From assembly GCF_025979885.1 (NCBI RefSeq), contig NZ_CP110139.1, forward strand, positions 2,728,001-2,792,000: a stretch of 64,000 bases of DNA, written 5' to 3'. Position 1 is the stretch's first letter; each line of letters begins with the position of its first letter. Below the pieces are notes generated by a model. The model did not search any database, was not told the origin of the DNA, and saw nothing but the letters and a program-made list of their open reading frames with translations. Positions 16,411-24,528 of this stretch are shown here, piece by piece. The translations under genes were made by a program, and so were the position numbers. Source of the stretch: Hymenobacter sp. YIM 151500-1 (lineage in GTDB: Bacteria > Bacteroidota > Bacteroidia > Cytophagales > Hymenobacteraceae).

Positions 16411-17679
16411 ATGGCAGTAAACGACACGCTGGAAGGCACCCACAAGATTATCGAGGAGGCGCGCGAGCAGCAGCCCCGCATTAATCCGCTGGCGCCGACC
16501 GTCAACGACTTCAACCAGGAGCTGACCACGCTCAACCTGGGCCCCACGCACCCCGCCACCCACGGTATCTTTCAGAACATCTTGCAGATGGACGGGGAGC
16601 GGATCGTTTCGGGCGTGCCCACCATCGGCTACATCCACCGCGCCTTCGAGAAGATTGCCGAGCGCCGGCCCTTCTACCAGATTACGCCGCTCACCGACCG
16701 GATGAACTACTGTTCGTCGCCCATCAACAACATGGGCTGGCACATGACCGTGGAGAAGCTGCTAGGCGTGACGGTACCAAAGCGCGCCGAGTATATGCGC
16801 GTGATTGTCATGGAGTTGGCCCGCATCACCGACCACCTCATCTGCAACTCTATTCTGGGCGTAGATACCGGCGCTTTCACCGGCTTTCTGTATGTGTTTC
16901 AGGAGCGCGAGAAGGTGTACGAGATTTACGAGGAAATCTGCGGCGCCCGCCTCACCACCAATATGGGCCGCGTGGGCGGCATGGAGCGTGATTTCTCCGA
17001 TACGGCCGTCCAGAAGCTGCGCAAGTGGCTTAAGGAGTTCCCGGCCGTGATGAAGGAGTTTGAGAGCATGTTCAACCGCAACCGCATCTTCATGGACCGC
17101 ACCCAAAATGTGGGCGGTATCACGGCGGAGCGGGCTCTGAACTACGGCTTCACCGGCCCCAACCTGCGCGCCGCCGGCGTCGACTACGACGTGCGGGTGA
17201 TGAACCCGTACTCCAGCTACCAGGATTTCGACTTTGAAATTCCGGTGGGTACCAACGGCGATACCTACGACCGGTTTTTGGTGCGCAACGAGGAAATCTG
17301 GCAGAGCCTGCGCATCATCAACCAGGCCCTCGAAAACCTGCCCGAAGGCCCCTACCACGCCGACGCCCCGCACTACTACCTGCCGCCCAAGCAGGCCGTG
17401 TACAAAAACATGGAGGCGCTTATCTACCACTTCAAAATCATCATGGGTGAGATTGAAGCGCCGGTGGGCGAAGTCTACCACTCCGTAGAAGGTGGCAACG
17501 GCGAACTAGGCTTCTACCTCGTTTCCGACGGGGGCCGCACGCCCTACCGCCTGCACTTCCGCCGGCCCTGCTTCATTTACTACCAGGCTTACCCCGAAAT
17601 GGTAGTGGGCTCCACCCTCTCCGACGCCATTGTGACGCTCAGCTCCATGAACGTTATTGCCGGTGAGCTGGACGCGTAA
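16411..17679 (+). CDS. nuoD: NADH-quinone oxidoreductase subunit D
   Basis: A 422-residue 49-kDa-type subunit forming the quinone pocket. Key regions are LGPTHPATHGIF near residue 50, GYIHRAFEKIAE, then the C-terminal EVYHSVEGGNGELGFYLVSD. The histidine of the GPTHPATHG loop and the EAPRGE-like region (here EAPVGEVYHS) mark the quinone site; the Arg to Val change in that motif follows what I see, and I have not compared relatives. The toxin-antitoxin pair starts 12 bases after the stop. Confidence 0.95.
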   Translation: MAVNDTLEGTHKIIEEAREQQPRINPLAPTVNDFNQELTTLNLGPTHPATHGIFQNILQMDGERIVSGVPTIGYIHRAFEKIAERRPFYQITPLTDRMNYCSSPINNMGWHMTVEKLLGVTVPKRAEYMRVIVMELARITDHLICNSILGVDTGAFTGFLYVFQEREKVYEIYEEICGARLTTNMGRVGGMERDFSDTAVQKLRKWLKEFPAVMKEFESMFNRNRIFMDRTQNVGGITAERALNYGFTGPNLRAAGVDYDVRVMNPYSSYQDFDFEIPVGTNGDTYDRFLVRNEEIWQSLRIINQALENLPEGPYHADAPHYYLPPKQAVYKNMEALIYHFKIIMGEIEAPVGEVYHSVEGGNGELGFYLVSDGGRTPYRLHFRRPCFIYYQAYPEMVVGSTLSDAIVTLSSMNVIAGELDA

Positions 17680-17691
17680 TTTACTAGTATC

Positions 17692-18009
17692 ATGCGCCTT
17701 ACCGAGCAAGAAATCATCCTTATTCAAGAGTACTTCCGGCAGCAGCCGGTGCTGCGGGTGTTCTTGTTTGGTTCTCATGCGCGGGGAGAAGCCAATGCTG
17801 AAAGTGACGTGGACTTGCTAGTAGAGCTAGATCCGACGCAGCCTGTTGGAATAAGGTTTTTTGGTTGGTCGGGGGAGTTAAGCGAATCCCTCGGCAAACA
17901 AGTAGATTTGGGTAGCGCCGACACCATTTTGCCTTTTTACCGACCCTTTACTGAAGCTGATAAGATCTTAATCTATGACCAAGCGGTTTGCCGACAAGCA
18001 GCGGCTTGA
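17692..18009 (+). CDS. MNT-type nucleotidyltransferase antitoxin (MntA-like)
   Basis: A 105-residue minimal nucleotidyltransferase. The active site is FGSHARGEANAESDVDLLVE: Gly27-Ser28 and the metal-binding pair Asp39/Asp41, with Asp72 in KQVDLGS as the likely third carboxylate. In known MntA-HepT systems this protein AMPylates a tyrosine of the HEPN toxin and so neutralises it. Here it begins 12 bases after nuoD and overlaps the HEPN gene by 35 bases, so both are part of the nuo transcript. All catalytic residues look intact. Confidence 0.88.
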   Translation: MRLTEQEIILIQEYFRQQPVLRVFLFGSHARGEANAESDVDLLVELDPTQPVGIRFFGWSGELSESLGKQVDLGSADTILPFYRPFTEADKILIYDQAVCRQAAA

Positions 18010-18325
18010 GCATATGCTGACAGCCATTGACGACGTGCTAAACTTCACGGCCACAGCTTCAGAAACTGAATTCATCCAAAACCGCATGATGCAATTTGCC
18101 TGCGTGCGGGGTTTGAAAATCATTGGCGAAGCTGCCAACCATTTGACAATAGCGCCGCGTGATGCGAATCCGCATATTCGGTGGCGCGACGTTGTTGGGA
18201 TGCGCAACTTTGCTGCTCATCAATACTTCGACGTGCAGAACCAAGTAATTTGGGATGCTGTACGCCGAGACCTGCCCGCGCTGAAACTGCAACTTCAACA
18301 AGTGCTTTCGGCACTTTCTGCCTAA
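17975..18325 (+). CDS. HEPN (DUF86) toxin, HepT-like ribonuclease
   Basis: A 116-residue all-helical DUF86/HEPN protein. The ribonuclease and modification motif Rx4HxY is complete: Arg77, His82 and Tyr84 in MRNFAAHQYF. Family members cut RNA as dimers and are silenced by AMPylation of the motif tyrosine by the MNT partner. It overlaps the MNT gene upstream by 35 bases and ends in TAATG, its stop sharing one base with the nuoE start, so translation of nuoE is probably coupled to it. That makes the pair hard to lose without disturbing complex I. Confidence 0.88.
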   Translation: MTKRFADKQRLEHMLTAIDDVLNFTATASETEFIQNRMMQFACVRGLKIIGEAANHLTIAPRDANPHIRWRDVVGMRNFAAHQYFDVQNQVIWDAVRRDLPALKLQLQQVLSALSA

Positions 18326-18900
18326 TGGAAGTATCTACTATTGCGCCCAATAAGCCCCAATTCTCACCCGCTGCCCTGGCGGAAATTGCGCGTATTCGCA
18401 AACAGTACCCCGAAGACCGGCAGAAGTCGGCGCTACTGCCGGTGCTGCACATTGCGCAGGCCGAGTTTGGCGGCTGGGTGAGTCCGGAGGTGCAGGATCT
18501 GGTAGCCGAAACGCTGAACCTGCGCCCGATTGAGGTATACGAGGTAGCCACATTCTACACCATGTTCAACCTGAAGCCGGTGGGCAAGCACGTGCTGGAA
18601 ATCTGCCGTACGGGCCCCTGCATGCTGCGCGGCTCCGACGAGCTGACGGCCCACTTGGAGCGCATCACCGGCGCCAAAGTCGGCGGCACGTCACCGGATG
18701 GGTTGTTCACCCTGAAAGAAGTGGAGTGCTTAGCCGCCTGCGGCTTCGCGCCCATTGTGCAAGTGCGCGAGAAATACTACGAGCAGCTTGACACCGAAGA
18801 AGCCGTAGACGCCATGCTCACGGAGCTGCGCAACCAGGTGCACCGCCCCGCCCTGCCATGGGAAGAAAATGGCTTGACTAATGCGCTGGCTAACAACTGA
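18325..18900 (+). CDS. nuoE: NADH-quinone oxidoreductase subunit E
   Basis: A 191-residue 24-kDa-type subunit with a thioredoxin-like [2Fe-2S] domain (cluster N1a). Ligands are CRTGPC and, about 40 residues later, CLAAC. The N-terminal helical part contains YPEDRQKSALLPVLHIAQ. The frame is open upstream inside the HEPN gene, but the ATG at 18325 gives the family N-terminus and overlaps the HEPN stop as TAATG. Confidence 0.95.
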   Translation: MEVSTIAPNKPQFSPAALAEIARIRKQYPEDRQKSALLPVLHIAQAEFGGWVSPEVQDLVAETLNLRPIEVYEVATFYTMFNLKPVGKHVLEICRTGPCMLRGSDELTAHLERITGAKVGGTSPDGLFTLKEVECLAACGFAPIVQVREKYYEQLDTEEAVDAMLTELRNQVHRPALPWEENGLTNALANN

Positions 18901-18911
18901 CCTGCCGCAGC

Positions 18912-19214
18912 ATGGACGAACGAAATAAAGACCTGCCGCTGATTGTCTCGGAGATTGTCATTGAGATGCACGAGATGAAGGAAGGCATTCAGGAGATGCG
19001 AGATGATATGCGTGGAATGAAGAGCGCTATTGAACAGATGGCTTCTCTCATGCTCAAGCAGCAACAGCATACCAATCACATGTTCCATTCCCTGATGGAA
19101 GAAAACCGCAAGAACACTGAGTTTATGGTAGCTGCCTTTCGTGAAGAGGCGCAAGCAACTCGTCAGCGGCTTGACGACCATGAAGGCCGCATTTCCACGC
19201 TGGAAACTAGATAG
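18912..19214 (+). CDS. Small coiled-coil protein inside the nuo operon
   Basis: A 100-residue, highly charged helical protein without signal peptide or membrane segment. Met, Glu and Gln repeat with heptad-like spacing (EIVIEMHEMKEGIQEMRDDM), then a second helix ends in DDHEGRISTLE. I recognise no family. It starts 11 bases after nuoE and its TAG ends at 19214, five bases before the nuoF ATG, so it is tightly packed and most likely translated. A role as complex I assembly or stability factor is only a guess from position; a neutral passenger is equally possible. Confidence 0.7.
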   Translation: MDERNKDLPLIVSEIVIEMHEMKEGIQEMRDDMRGMKSAIEQMASLMLKQQQHTNHMFHSLMEENRKNTEFMVAAFREEAQATRQRLDDHEGRISTLETR

Positions 19215-19219
19215 TGACT

Positions 19220-20560
19220 ATGGGACGCAAACTGCTGACCGAACATATTAACGTTAAAGGCATTGACACCTTTGAGGTATACCGCAAGCAAGGCGGCTAC
19301 CGCTCGGTGGAGAAGGCCCTGAAAACGATGACGCCCGACGAGGTGGTGGAAGAAGTGAAGAAGTCGGGTCTGCGGGGCCGCGGCGGCGCGGGCTTCCCCA
19401 CGGGCATGAAGTGGAGCTTCCTGGCCAAGCCCGAAGGCGTGCCGCGCTACCTCGTCTGCAACGCCGACGAGTCGGAGCCGGGCACGTTCAAGGACCGGCA
19501 GCTGATGTCGAAGCTGCCCCACCTGCTCATCGAGGGCATGATTACCAGCTCCTACGCGCTAGGCGCCAACACTTCATACATCTACATCCGCGGGGAGCTG
19601 CTGTACGTGCTGCGCATCCTGGAAAAGGCCATTGCTGAAGCCTATGCCGCCGGTTTTTTGGGCAAGAACATCCTGGGCTCGGGCTACGACCTGGACCTGT
19701 ACGTGCACCCCGGCGGTGGAGCCTACATCTGCGGTGAGGAAACGGCTCTGCTCGAAAGCCTGGAAGGCAAGCGGGGTAATCCGCGCAATAAGCCTCCGTT
19801 TCCGGCTGTGCAGGGCCTTTACGCCCGCCCCACGGTGGTAAACAACGTGGAATCCATTGCTACCGTGCCGGTGATTGTCAACGACGGTGGCGAGGAGTAC
19901 GCCAAAATCGGTGTCGGCCGCAGTACGGGTACCAAGCTGATTTCGGCCTGCGGCCACCTCAACAAACCGGGCATCTACGAAATCGAGCTGGGCGTGCCGG
20001 TGGAGGAGTTTATCTACTCCGACGAGTACTGCGGCGGCATCTGGAAGGGCCGGGAGTTGAAAGCTGTGGTGGCCGGCGGGTCGTCGGTGCCCATTCTGCC
20101 CAAGGAATTGATTTTGAAAACAGCGGCCGGTGAGCCGCGCCTGATGACCTACGAGTCGTTGTCGGACGGCGGATTTGTGACGGGTACCATGCTCGGCTCG
20201 GGCGGCTTTATTGCCATGGACGAGACGACGTGCATCGTGCGCAACACTTGGAACTTCTCGCGCTTCTACCATCACGAAAGCTGCGGACAATGCTCGCCCT
20301 GCCGCGAGGGCACCGGCTGGATGGAAAAAGTGTTGCACCGCCTGGAGCATGGCCACGGCCACATGGAGGACATCGACCTGTTGGTGAGCGTCGCTAAGCA
20401 AATTGAGGGCAATACTATCTGCCCCTTGGGCGAAGCCGCCGCCTGGCCGGTAGCCGCTGCCGTGCGCCACTTCCGCCACGAGTTTGAGTGGCACGTGACC
20501 CACGCCAAAGAAGCCGCCCAACCCGGCGCAGTGTATCCTGGAGCAGCAGTGCTTGTATAG
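19220..20560 (+). CDS. nuoF: NADH-quinone oxidoreductase subunit F
   Basis: A 446-residue 51-kDa-type subunit that binds NADH, FMN and cluster N3. RGRGGAGFPTGMKW near residue 55 is the NADH-binding glycine-rich motif, YICGEETALLESLEG an FMN-site element, and SCGQCSPCREGTGW with a later cysteine (TICPLGE) binds the [4Fe-4S] cluster. The ATG at 19220 is preferred; GTG at 19214 would add two residues and overlap the preceding stop. Confidence 0.95.
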   Translation: MGRKLLTEHINVKGIDTFEVYRKQGGYRSVEKALKTMTPDEVVEEVKKSGLRGRGGAGFPTGMKWSFLAKPEGVPRYLVCNADESEPGTFKDRQLMSKLPHLLIEGMITSSYALGANTSYIYIRGELLYVLRILEKAIAEAYAAGFLGKNILGSGYDLDLYVHPGGGAYICGEETALLESLEGKRGNPRNKPPFPAVQGLYARPTVVNNVESIATVPVIVNDGGEEYAKIGVGRSTGTKLISACGHLNKPGIYEIELGVPVEEFIYSDEYCGGIWKGRELKAVVAGGSSVPILPKELILKTAAGEPRLMTYESLSDGGFVTGTMLGSGGFIAMDETTCIVRNTWNFSRFYHHESCGQCSPCREGTGWMEKVLHRLEHGHGHMEDIDLLVSVAKQIEGNTICPLGEAAAWPVAAAVRHFRHEFEWHVTHAKEAAQPGAVYPGAAVLV

Positions 20561-20660
20561 AACGTAGATTTGAGAACTTAGAGCTTAGATTTTTCAGAAC
20601 GATAACAGCTGGTGGACTCAAAGTCTACGCTCTAAGTTCTCACGGTCTAAGCTCTTCACA
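20561..20660. repeat. Location-specific hairpin between nuoF and nuoG
   Basis: Words GTAGATTTGAGAACTTAGAG (20564 onward) and CTCTAAGTTCTCACGGTCTA (about 20630 onward) are approximately inverse. It begins directly after the nuoF stop and ends just before nuoG. No gene is seen in the gap. Confidence 0.7.
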
Positions 20661-20668
20661 TAGAACCA

Positions 20669-21670
20669 ATGGCTAAAATAACCTTCGACGGCATCGAGGT
20701 GGAAGTTCCGGACGGAACGACCATCCTCAACGCGGCCCGCCAGATTGGTGGCAGCATCGTGCCTCCGGCCATGTGCTACTACACGCCGCTGAAAGGCTCG
20801 GGTGGCAAGTGCCGCGCTTGCCTCGTGCGCGTGGCGGCCGGCTCGGCCAAAGACCCGCGGCCCATGCCCAAGCTCGTGGCTTCGTGCGTAACGCCGGTGC
20901 AAGACGGTATGGTGGTCGAAAACACCACCAGCCAGCAAGTGCTCGACGTGCGCAAAGGCATTGTGGAGATGCTGCTCATCAACCACCCGCTCGACTGCCC
21001 GGTGTGCGACCAGGCTGGCGAGTGCGACTTGCAGAACTTCGCCTTCGAGCACGGCGTAGCCACCACCCGCTACCAGGAAGAGCGCCGCACATTCGAGAAA
21101 ATTGACATTGGCCCGCTGATTCAGTTGCACATGACGCGCTGCATCCTGTGCTACCGCTGCGTGTTTACTGCCGACCAAGTGGCCGGTGAGCGGGTGCACG
21201 GCGTGCTGGGCCGCGGCGACGCCGCCGAAATCGGCACCTACATCGAGAACATCATCGACCACGACTTCAGCGGCAACGTCATCGACGTGTGCCCGGTGGG
21301 AGCCCTGACCGACAAAACCTTCCGCTTCAAGCAGCGGGTGTGGTTCACGAAGCCCGTAAATGCCCACCGCGACTGTCCCAAGTGCACGGGCAAGGTGGTG
21401 CTGTGGTACAAAGGCAAGGACGTGCTGCGCGTAACGGCCCGCAAAGACCAGTACGGTGAGGTAAAGGAGTGGATTTGCAACGAGTGCCGCTTCGAGAAAA
21501 AGGAAACCGCCGACTGGACCCTCGAAGGCCCCGCCCACATCGACCGTTCTTCGGTGATTTCCGCAAACCACTACGAGCTGCCCGTGCTAAACCAGTCAGT
21601 AGTGGCCGATTTGCCAGAAAGCACCCAGCGCGAACTGGAAAAGAATCCGCCACTGAAGCTGGGTAATTAA
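20669..21670 (+). CDS. nuoG: Short NuoG-type iron-sulfur subunit
   Basis: A 333-residue form of the 75-kDa subunit. The N-terminal [2Fe-2S] domain (CYYTPLKGSGGKCRAC and a later Cys), the NuoG-type cluster region (HPLDCPVCDQAGECDLQ) and the [4Fe-4S] region (CILCYRC, then VCPVGALT) are all there. It then has a short zinc- or cluster-like part (CPKC and CNEC) and ends, without the large molybdopterin-oxidoreductase-like domain of the 700-900 residue NuoG of other bacteria. The next sequence holds a hairpin and nuoH and no missing domain, so this is a natural short form, not a frameshift. Confidence 0.92.
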   Translation: MAKITFDGIEVEVPDGTTILNAARQIGGSIVPPAMCYYTPLKGSGGKCRACLVRVAAGSAKDPRPMPKLVASCVTPVQDGMVVENTTSQQVLDVRKGIVEMLLINHPLDCPVCDQAGECDLQNFAFEHGVATTRYQEERRTFEKIDIGPLIQLHMTRCILCYRCVFTADQVAGERVHGVLGRGDAAEIGTYIENIIDHDFSGNVIDVCPVGALTDKTFRFKQRVWFTKPVNAHRDCPKCTGKVVLWYKGKDVLRVTARKDQYGEVKEWICNECRFEKKETADWTLEGPAHIDRSSVISANHYELPVLNQSVVADLPESTQRELEKNPPLKLGN

Positions 21671-21677
21671 CTGGTCT

Positions 21678-21766
21678 ACAGTTTTTGGTTGCTGGTTTTT
21701 GGCTTTTTGCAGTGAGTGAAGAACGCCAAAACCAGAGCCAAAAACCAACAACCAACAACCAGAAAC
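21678..21766. repeat. Location-specific hairpin between nuoG and nuoH
   Basis: GGTTGCTGGTTTTTGGC from about 21686 pairs with GCCAAAAACCAACAACC from about 21738. It fills the gap between the nuoG stop and the nuoH ATG. Confidence 0.8.
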
Positions 21767-21771
21767 AATCC

Positions 21772-22854
21772 ATGATAGAGATACCGACCTTAGGCTGGCA
21801 AGCCATTGTCATCTTCGTTGTTTTCGCGGTTTCGCTGCTGATTGCCACGTATTCTACGTACGCGGAGCGCGTGGTGGCGGCCTTCTTGCAGGACCGTGTG
21901 GGCCCGGACCGCGCCGGACCTTATGGCTTGCTACAGCCGCTGGCCGACGCTGTGAAGATGTTCACCAAGGAGGAGTTTTTTCCTGGTGGCGCCAGCAAAG
22001 CCTTGTTCGTATTTGGCCCCTGCCTGGCCATGCTCACGGCCCTGATGTCGTCGGCGGTTATTCCGTTCGGCAACACCCTGACCTTCGGCAACAACTCCTT
22101 TTTCCTGCAAGGCATCGAGGTGAATATTGGGATGCTGTGGGTATTCGGGGTGGTGTCGCTGGGCGTGTACGGCATCATGATTGGTGGCTGGGCCTCGAAC
22201 AACAAGTTTTCCCTGCTGGGCGCCATCCGGGCGGCCTCGCAGAACATCAGCTACGAGCTGGCCATGGGCATGTCGCTGATTGCGGTGCTGATGATGTCGG
22301 GCACACTGAGCCTGCGCGAAATCACCTTGCAGCAGTCGGTGCCGGGCGAGTGGGCCATGTGGAACATAGTGAAGCAGCCGCTGGGCTTCATCATCTTCCT
22401 GGTGTGCGCCTTTGCCGAAACCAACCGCACGCCTTTCGACCTGCCCGAGTGCGAAACCGAGCTGGTAGGCGGCTACCACACCGAGTACTCGTCGATGAAG
22501 CTGGGCCTGTACCTGTTTGCCGAGTACGTCAACATCTTCGTGGCCTCGGCCGTGATGAGCGTGCTGTACTTCGGCGGGTTTAACTTCCCGTTCCAATACG
22601 AGCTGCGCGACTGGCTGGTGAGCAGCCAGGACTGGGAGCTGGCTTCGGCCCAAAACCTGATTACGGTGCTGGGCACGCTGGGCCTATTCGCCAAGATTTT
22701 CGCCTTCATTTTCTTCTTCATGTGGGTGCGCTGGACTCTGCCCCGCTTCCGCTACGACCAATTGATGCGCCTGGGCTGGACCATCCTCATTCCGCTGGCC
22801 GTCTTCAACATCCTGCTCACCGGCGGCCTCATCCTGTTCGGGGTGATAAAGTAA
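21772..22854 (+). CDS. nuoH: NADH-quinone oxidoreductase subunit H
   Basis: A 360-residue membrane subunit with about eight transmembrane helices that joins the peripheral and membrane arms and forms part of the quinone tunnel. Conserved pieces are QDRVGPDRAGPYGLLQPLAD, then SLRAASQ-like AIRAASQNISYELAMG, and FAETNRTPFDLPECETELVG. The ATG at 21772 follows the hairpin; the longer frame translates a hairpin arm. Confidence 0.95.
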   Translation: MIEIPTLGWQAIVIFVVFAVSLLIATYSTYAERVVAAFLQDRVGPDRAGPYGLLQPLADAVKMFTKEEFFPGGASKALFVFGPCLAMLTALMSSAVIPFGNTLTFGNNSFFLQGIEVNIGMLWVFGVVSLGVYGIMIGGWASNNKFSLLGAIRAASQNISYELAMGMSLIAVLMMSGTLSLREITLQQSVPGEWAMWNIVKQPLGFIIFLVCAFAETNRTPFDLPECETELVGGYHTEYSSMKLGLYLFAEYVNIFVASAVMSVLYFGGFNFPFQYELRDWLVSSQDWELASAQNLITVLGTLGLFAKIFAFIFFFMWVRWTLPRFRYDQLMRLGWTILIPLAVFNILLTGGLILFGVIK

Positions 22855-22857
22855 CTG

Positions 22858-23061
22858 GTTACGTACGCCCCCGAAACAGAGAGGCGACAAATCGAACTAG
22901 CTACAGCTATACCAGAGGAATTACGCTTGATAAGAGCGAATTTTAACCAGTATAACAGTAGCTCTGAAGAAGACAATCAAGCAGAACACACTAAAGAGGT
23001 CGAAAGACGCATGCACCTTAAACAGGCCATTCGCTCCACAGACTCCTTACCTGAAGGCTAA
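22858..23061 (+). pseudogene. Possible gene remnant between nuoH and nuoI
   Basis: After the nuoH stop the same frame stays open for about 67 codons to TAA 23059-23061, without an ATG near its beginning (first initiator-like codon is an internal TTG). The translation is hydrophilic and charged (for example APETERRQIELATAIPEEL, then EEDNQAEHTKEVERRMHLKQ). Composition is more AT-rich than the nuo genes. I recognise no family. It may be the tail of a lost insert or chance; the gap is 215 bases and holds nothing else that I see. Confidence 0.25.
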
Positions 23062-23069
23062 GCCCAATT

Positions 23070-23645
23070 ATGCAACTCACCAACCGAGCCAAGAAACTGG
23101 AGAAGAAGCCGATGACGCTGGCCGAGCGGGCGTATCTGCCGGCCATTTTCCAGGGCCTGAGCATTACGATGCGGCACTTCTTCATGAAGAAGGCCACCAT
23201 TCGCTACCCCGAAGAAACACGCCCCTTCTCTCCCATCTTCCGCGGCCTGCACGTGCTCAAGCGCGACGAGCAAGGCCGGGAGCGGTGTACCGCCTGCGGC
23301 CTCTGCGCCGTGGCCTGCCCCGCCGAAGCCATTACCATGGTGGCTGGGGAGCGGAAGAAGGGCGAGGAAAACCTCTACCGTGAGGAGAAGTATGCCGTCA
23401 GCTACGAAATCAACATGCTGCGGTGCATCTTCTGCGGGCTGTGCGAAGAAGCCTGTCCCAAAGCTGCCATCTACCTACAGCCCGACAAAATGGCCCCGCC
23501 GCGCTACGAGCGAGACGAATTCATCTACGGCAAGGACCGCCTCGTGGAGCCCGTTGACCCCGACAAACGCTCCGTGCGCGGCATTCAGCTCACGCCCGAG
23601 CAAGCCGACGCGCTGCGCGGCAAGCTGGCCGGTCAGCCGGCGTAA
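23070..23645 (+). CDS. nuoI: NADH-quinone oxidoreductase subunit I
   Basis: A 191-residue ferredoxin-like subunit carrying clusters N6a and N6b. Two [4Fe-4S] motifs are complete: CTACGLCAVACP and CIFCGLCEEACP. The N-terminal helix before them (LPAIFQGLSITMRHFF) lies along the membrane arm. Length is normal. Confidence 0.95.
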   Translation: MQLTNRAKKLEKKPMTLAERAYLPAIFQGLSITMRHFFMKKATIRYPEETRPFSPIFRGLHVLKRDEQGRERCTACGLCAVACPAEAITMVAGERKKGEENLYREEKYAVSYEINMLRCIFCGLCEEACPKAAIYLQPDKMAPPRYERDEFIYGKDRLVEPVDPDKRSVRGIQLTPEQADALRGKLAGQPA

Positions 23646-23653
23646 TCCTACCT

Positions 23654-23690
23654 TGTCGTTCCGAGCAAAGCGAGGAATCTGAATCACAGA
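23654..23690 (+). repeat. Dispersed repeat unit, CATTCCGAGC family
   Basis: GTCGTTCCGAGCAAAGCGAG followed by GAATCTGAATC. It lies 8 bases after the nuoI stop. Downstream words GGATTTTTCGGATTGCTCGG resemble the inner part of the nested element at 61842-62115, so this may be half of such an element. Confidence 0.65.
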
Positions 23691-23737
23691 TTAAACGGAT
23701 TTTTCGGATTGCTCGGATTGACAAATCCTCTTTTCCT

Positions 23738-24247
23738 ATGTCTCCTCTGTTTCTCTTCCTGGCTTTTGTGGCGCTGCTAAGCGCGCTGGGTGTAGTCTTT
23801 GCCAAAAACCCGGTGCACAGCGTGCTGTTCCTGATTCTGACGTTCTTCTCACTCTCGGGGCATTACCTACTGCTGAACGCGCAGTTCCTGGCGGCTGTGA
23901 ACATCATTGTGTACGCCGGCGCCATCATGGTGCTGTTCCTGTTCGTGATTATGTTCCTGAACCTAAACGTAGATACGGAGCCGCACAAACCAACCCTGGC
24001 CAAAATTGCTGCTGCGGTGGCGGGCGGCTCCCTGCTGCTAATTTTGGTGGCGGCCATGAAAGATGTGCAGCCAGCTGGCATCAACGCTACCACCTTCGAC
24101 TCGCAGATCGGCATGGTTGACCGGCTGGGGATGGTGCTGTATACTGAGTATCTGCTGCCCTTTGAGCTTGCTTCGGTGCTATTTCTGGTAGCTATGGTAG
24201 GCGCTGTGATGCTAGGCAAACGCGAGGTCGGCGAGCGGAATTTCTAA
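23738..24247 (+). CDS. nuoJ: NADH-quinone oxidoreductase subunit J
   Basis: A 169-residue membrane subunit with five hydrophobic segments. VYAGAIMVLFLFVIMFLN is the conserved third helix of the family. It is the last gene of the first nuo block; a strong terminator follows 15 bases later, so nuoK is not expected to be read from this transcript. Confidence 0.93.
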   Translation: MSPLFLFLAFVALLSALGVVFAKNPVHSVLFLILTFFSLSGHYLLLNAQFLAAVNIIVYAGAIMVLFLFVIMFLNLNVDTEPHKPTLAKIAAAVAGGSLLLILVAAMKDVQPAGINATTFDSQIGMVDRLGMVLYTEYLLPFELASVLFLVAMVGAVMLGKREVGERNF

Positions 24248-24261
24248 CTTGTTTTAGTACC

Positions 24262-24305
24262 AAAACAAAAGAGGCGGCTGAGGTTTCAGCCGCCTCTTTT
24301 GTTTT
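24262..24305 (+). terminator. Strong terminator after nuoJ
   Basis: AAAACAAAAGAGGCGGCTGA and TCAGCCGCCTCTTTTGTTTT form a perfect 20-base stem with a four-base loop. It separates nuoA-J from the inserted block and nuoK-N. Confidence 0.92.
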
Positions 24306-24528
24306 AGCGGCCTATTTAGCCATCTAAGCATCAATTTACCGCAGGCATCGGGGTTTATACCCGTTTTGTATGTATCCATCACCCACGATAACTACTCTGT
24401 GAATCGTGGTTTTATCTCGATAAAGGATAGCTGGAATCTCAGGGCAACGTGATAAAATTGCTACATGGTCGGGGGACCGTGGCGGCTGGCACAGGCCGCA
24501 GTGAAGGCTTTTTTAACATGTTGTTTTT

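Noticed and set aside
13277..18325. Defence island formed by Uma2, MNT-HEPN and DUF433/DUF5615
   Set aside because: The genes are scattered among housekeeping genes, two of them are dead, and no restriction, CBASS, Gabija or similar core gene is present.
20669..21670. NuoG truncated by frameshift
   Set aside because: All three frames downstream lack molybdopterin-domain sequence and nuoH follows within 102 bases, so this is a natural short form.
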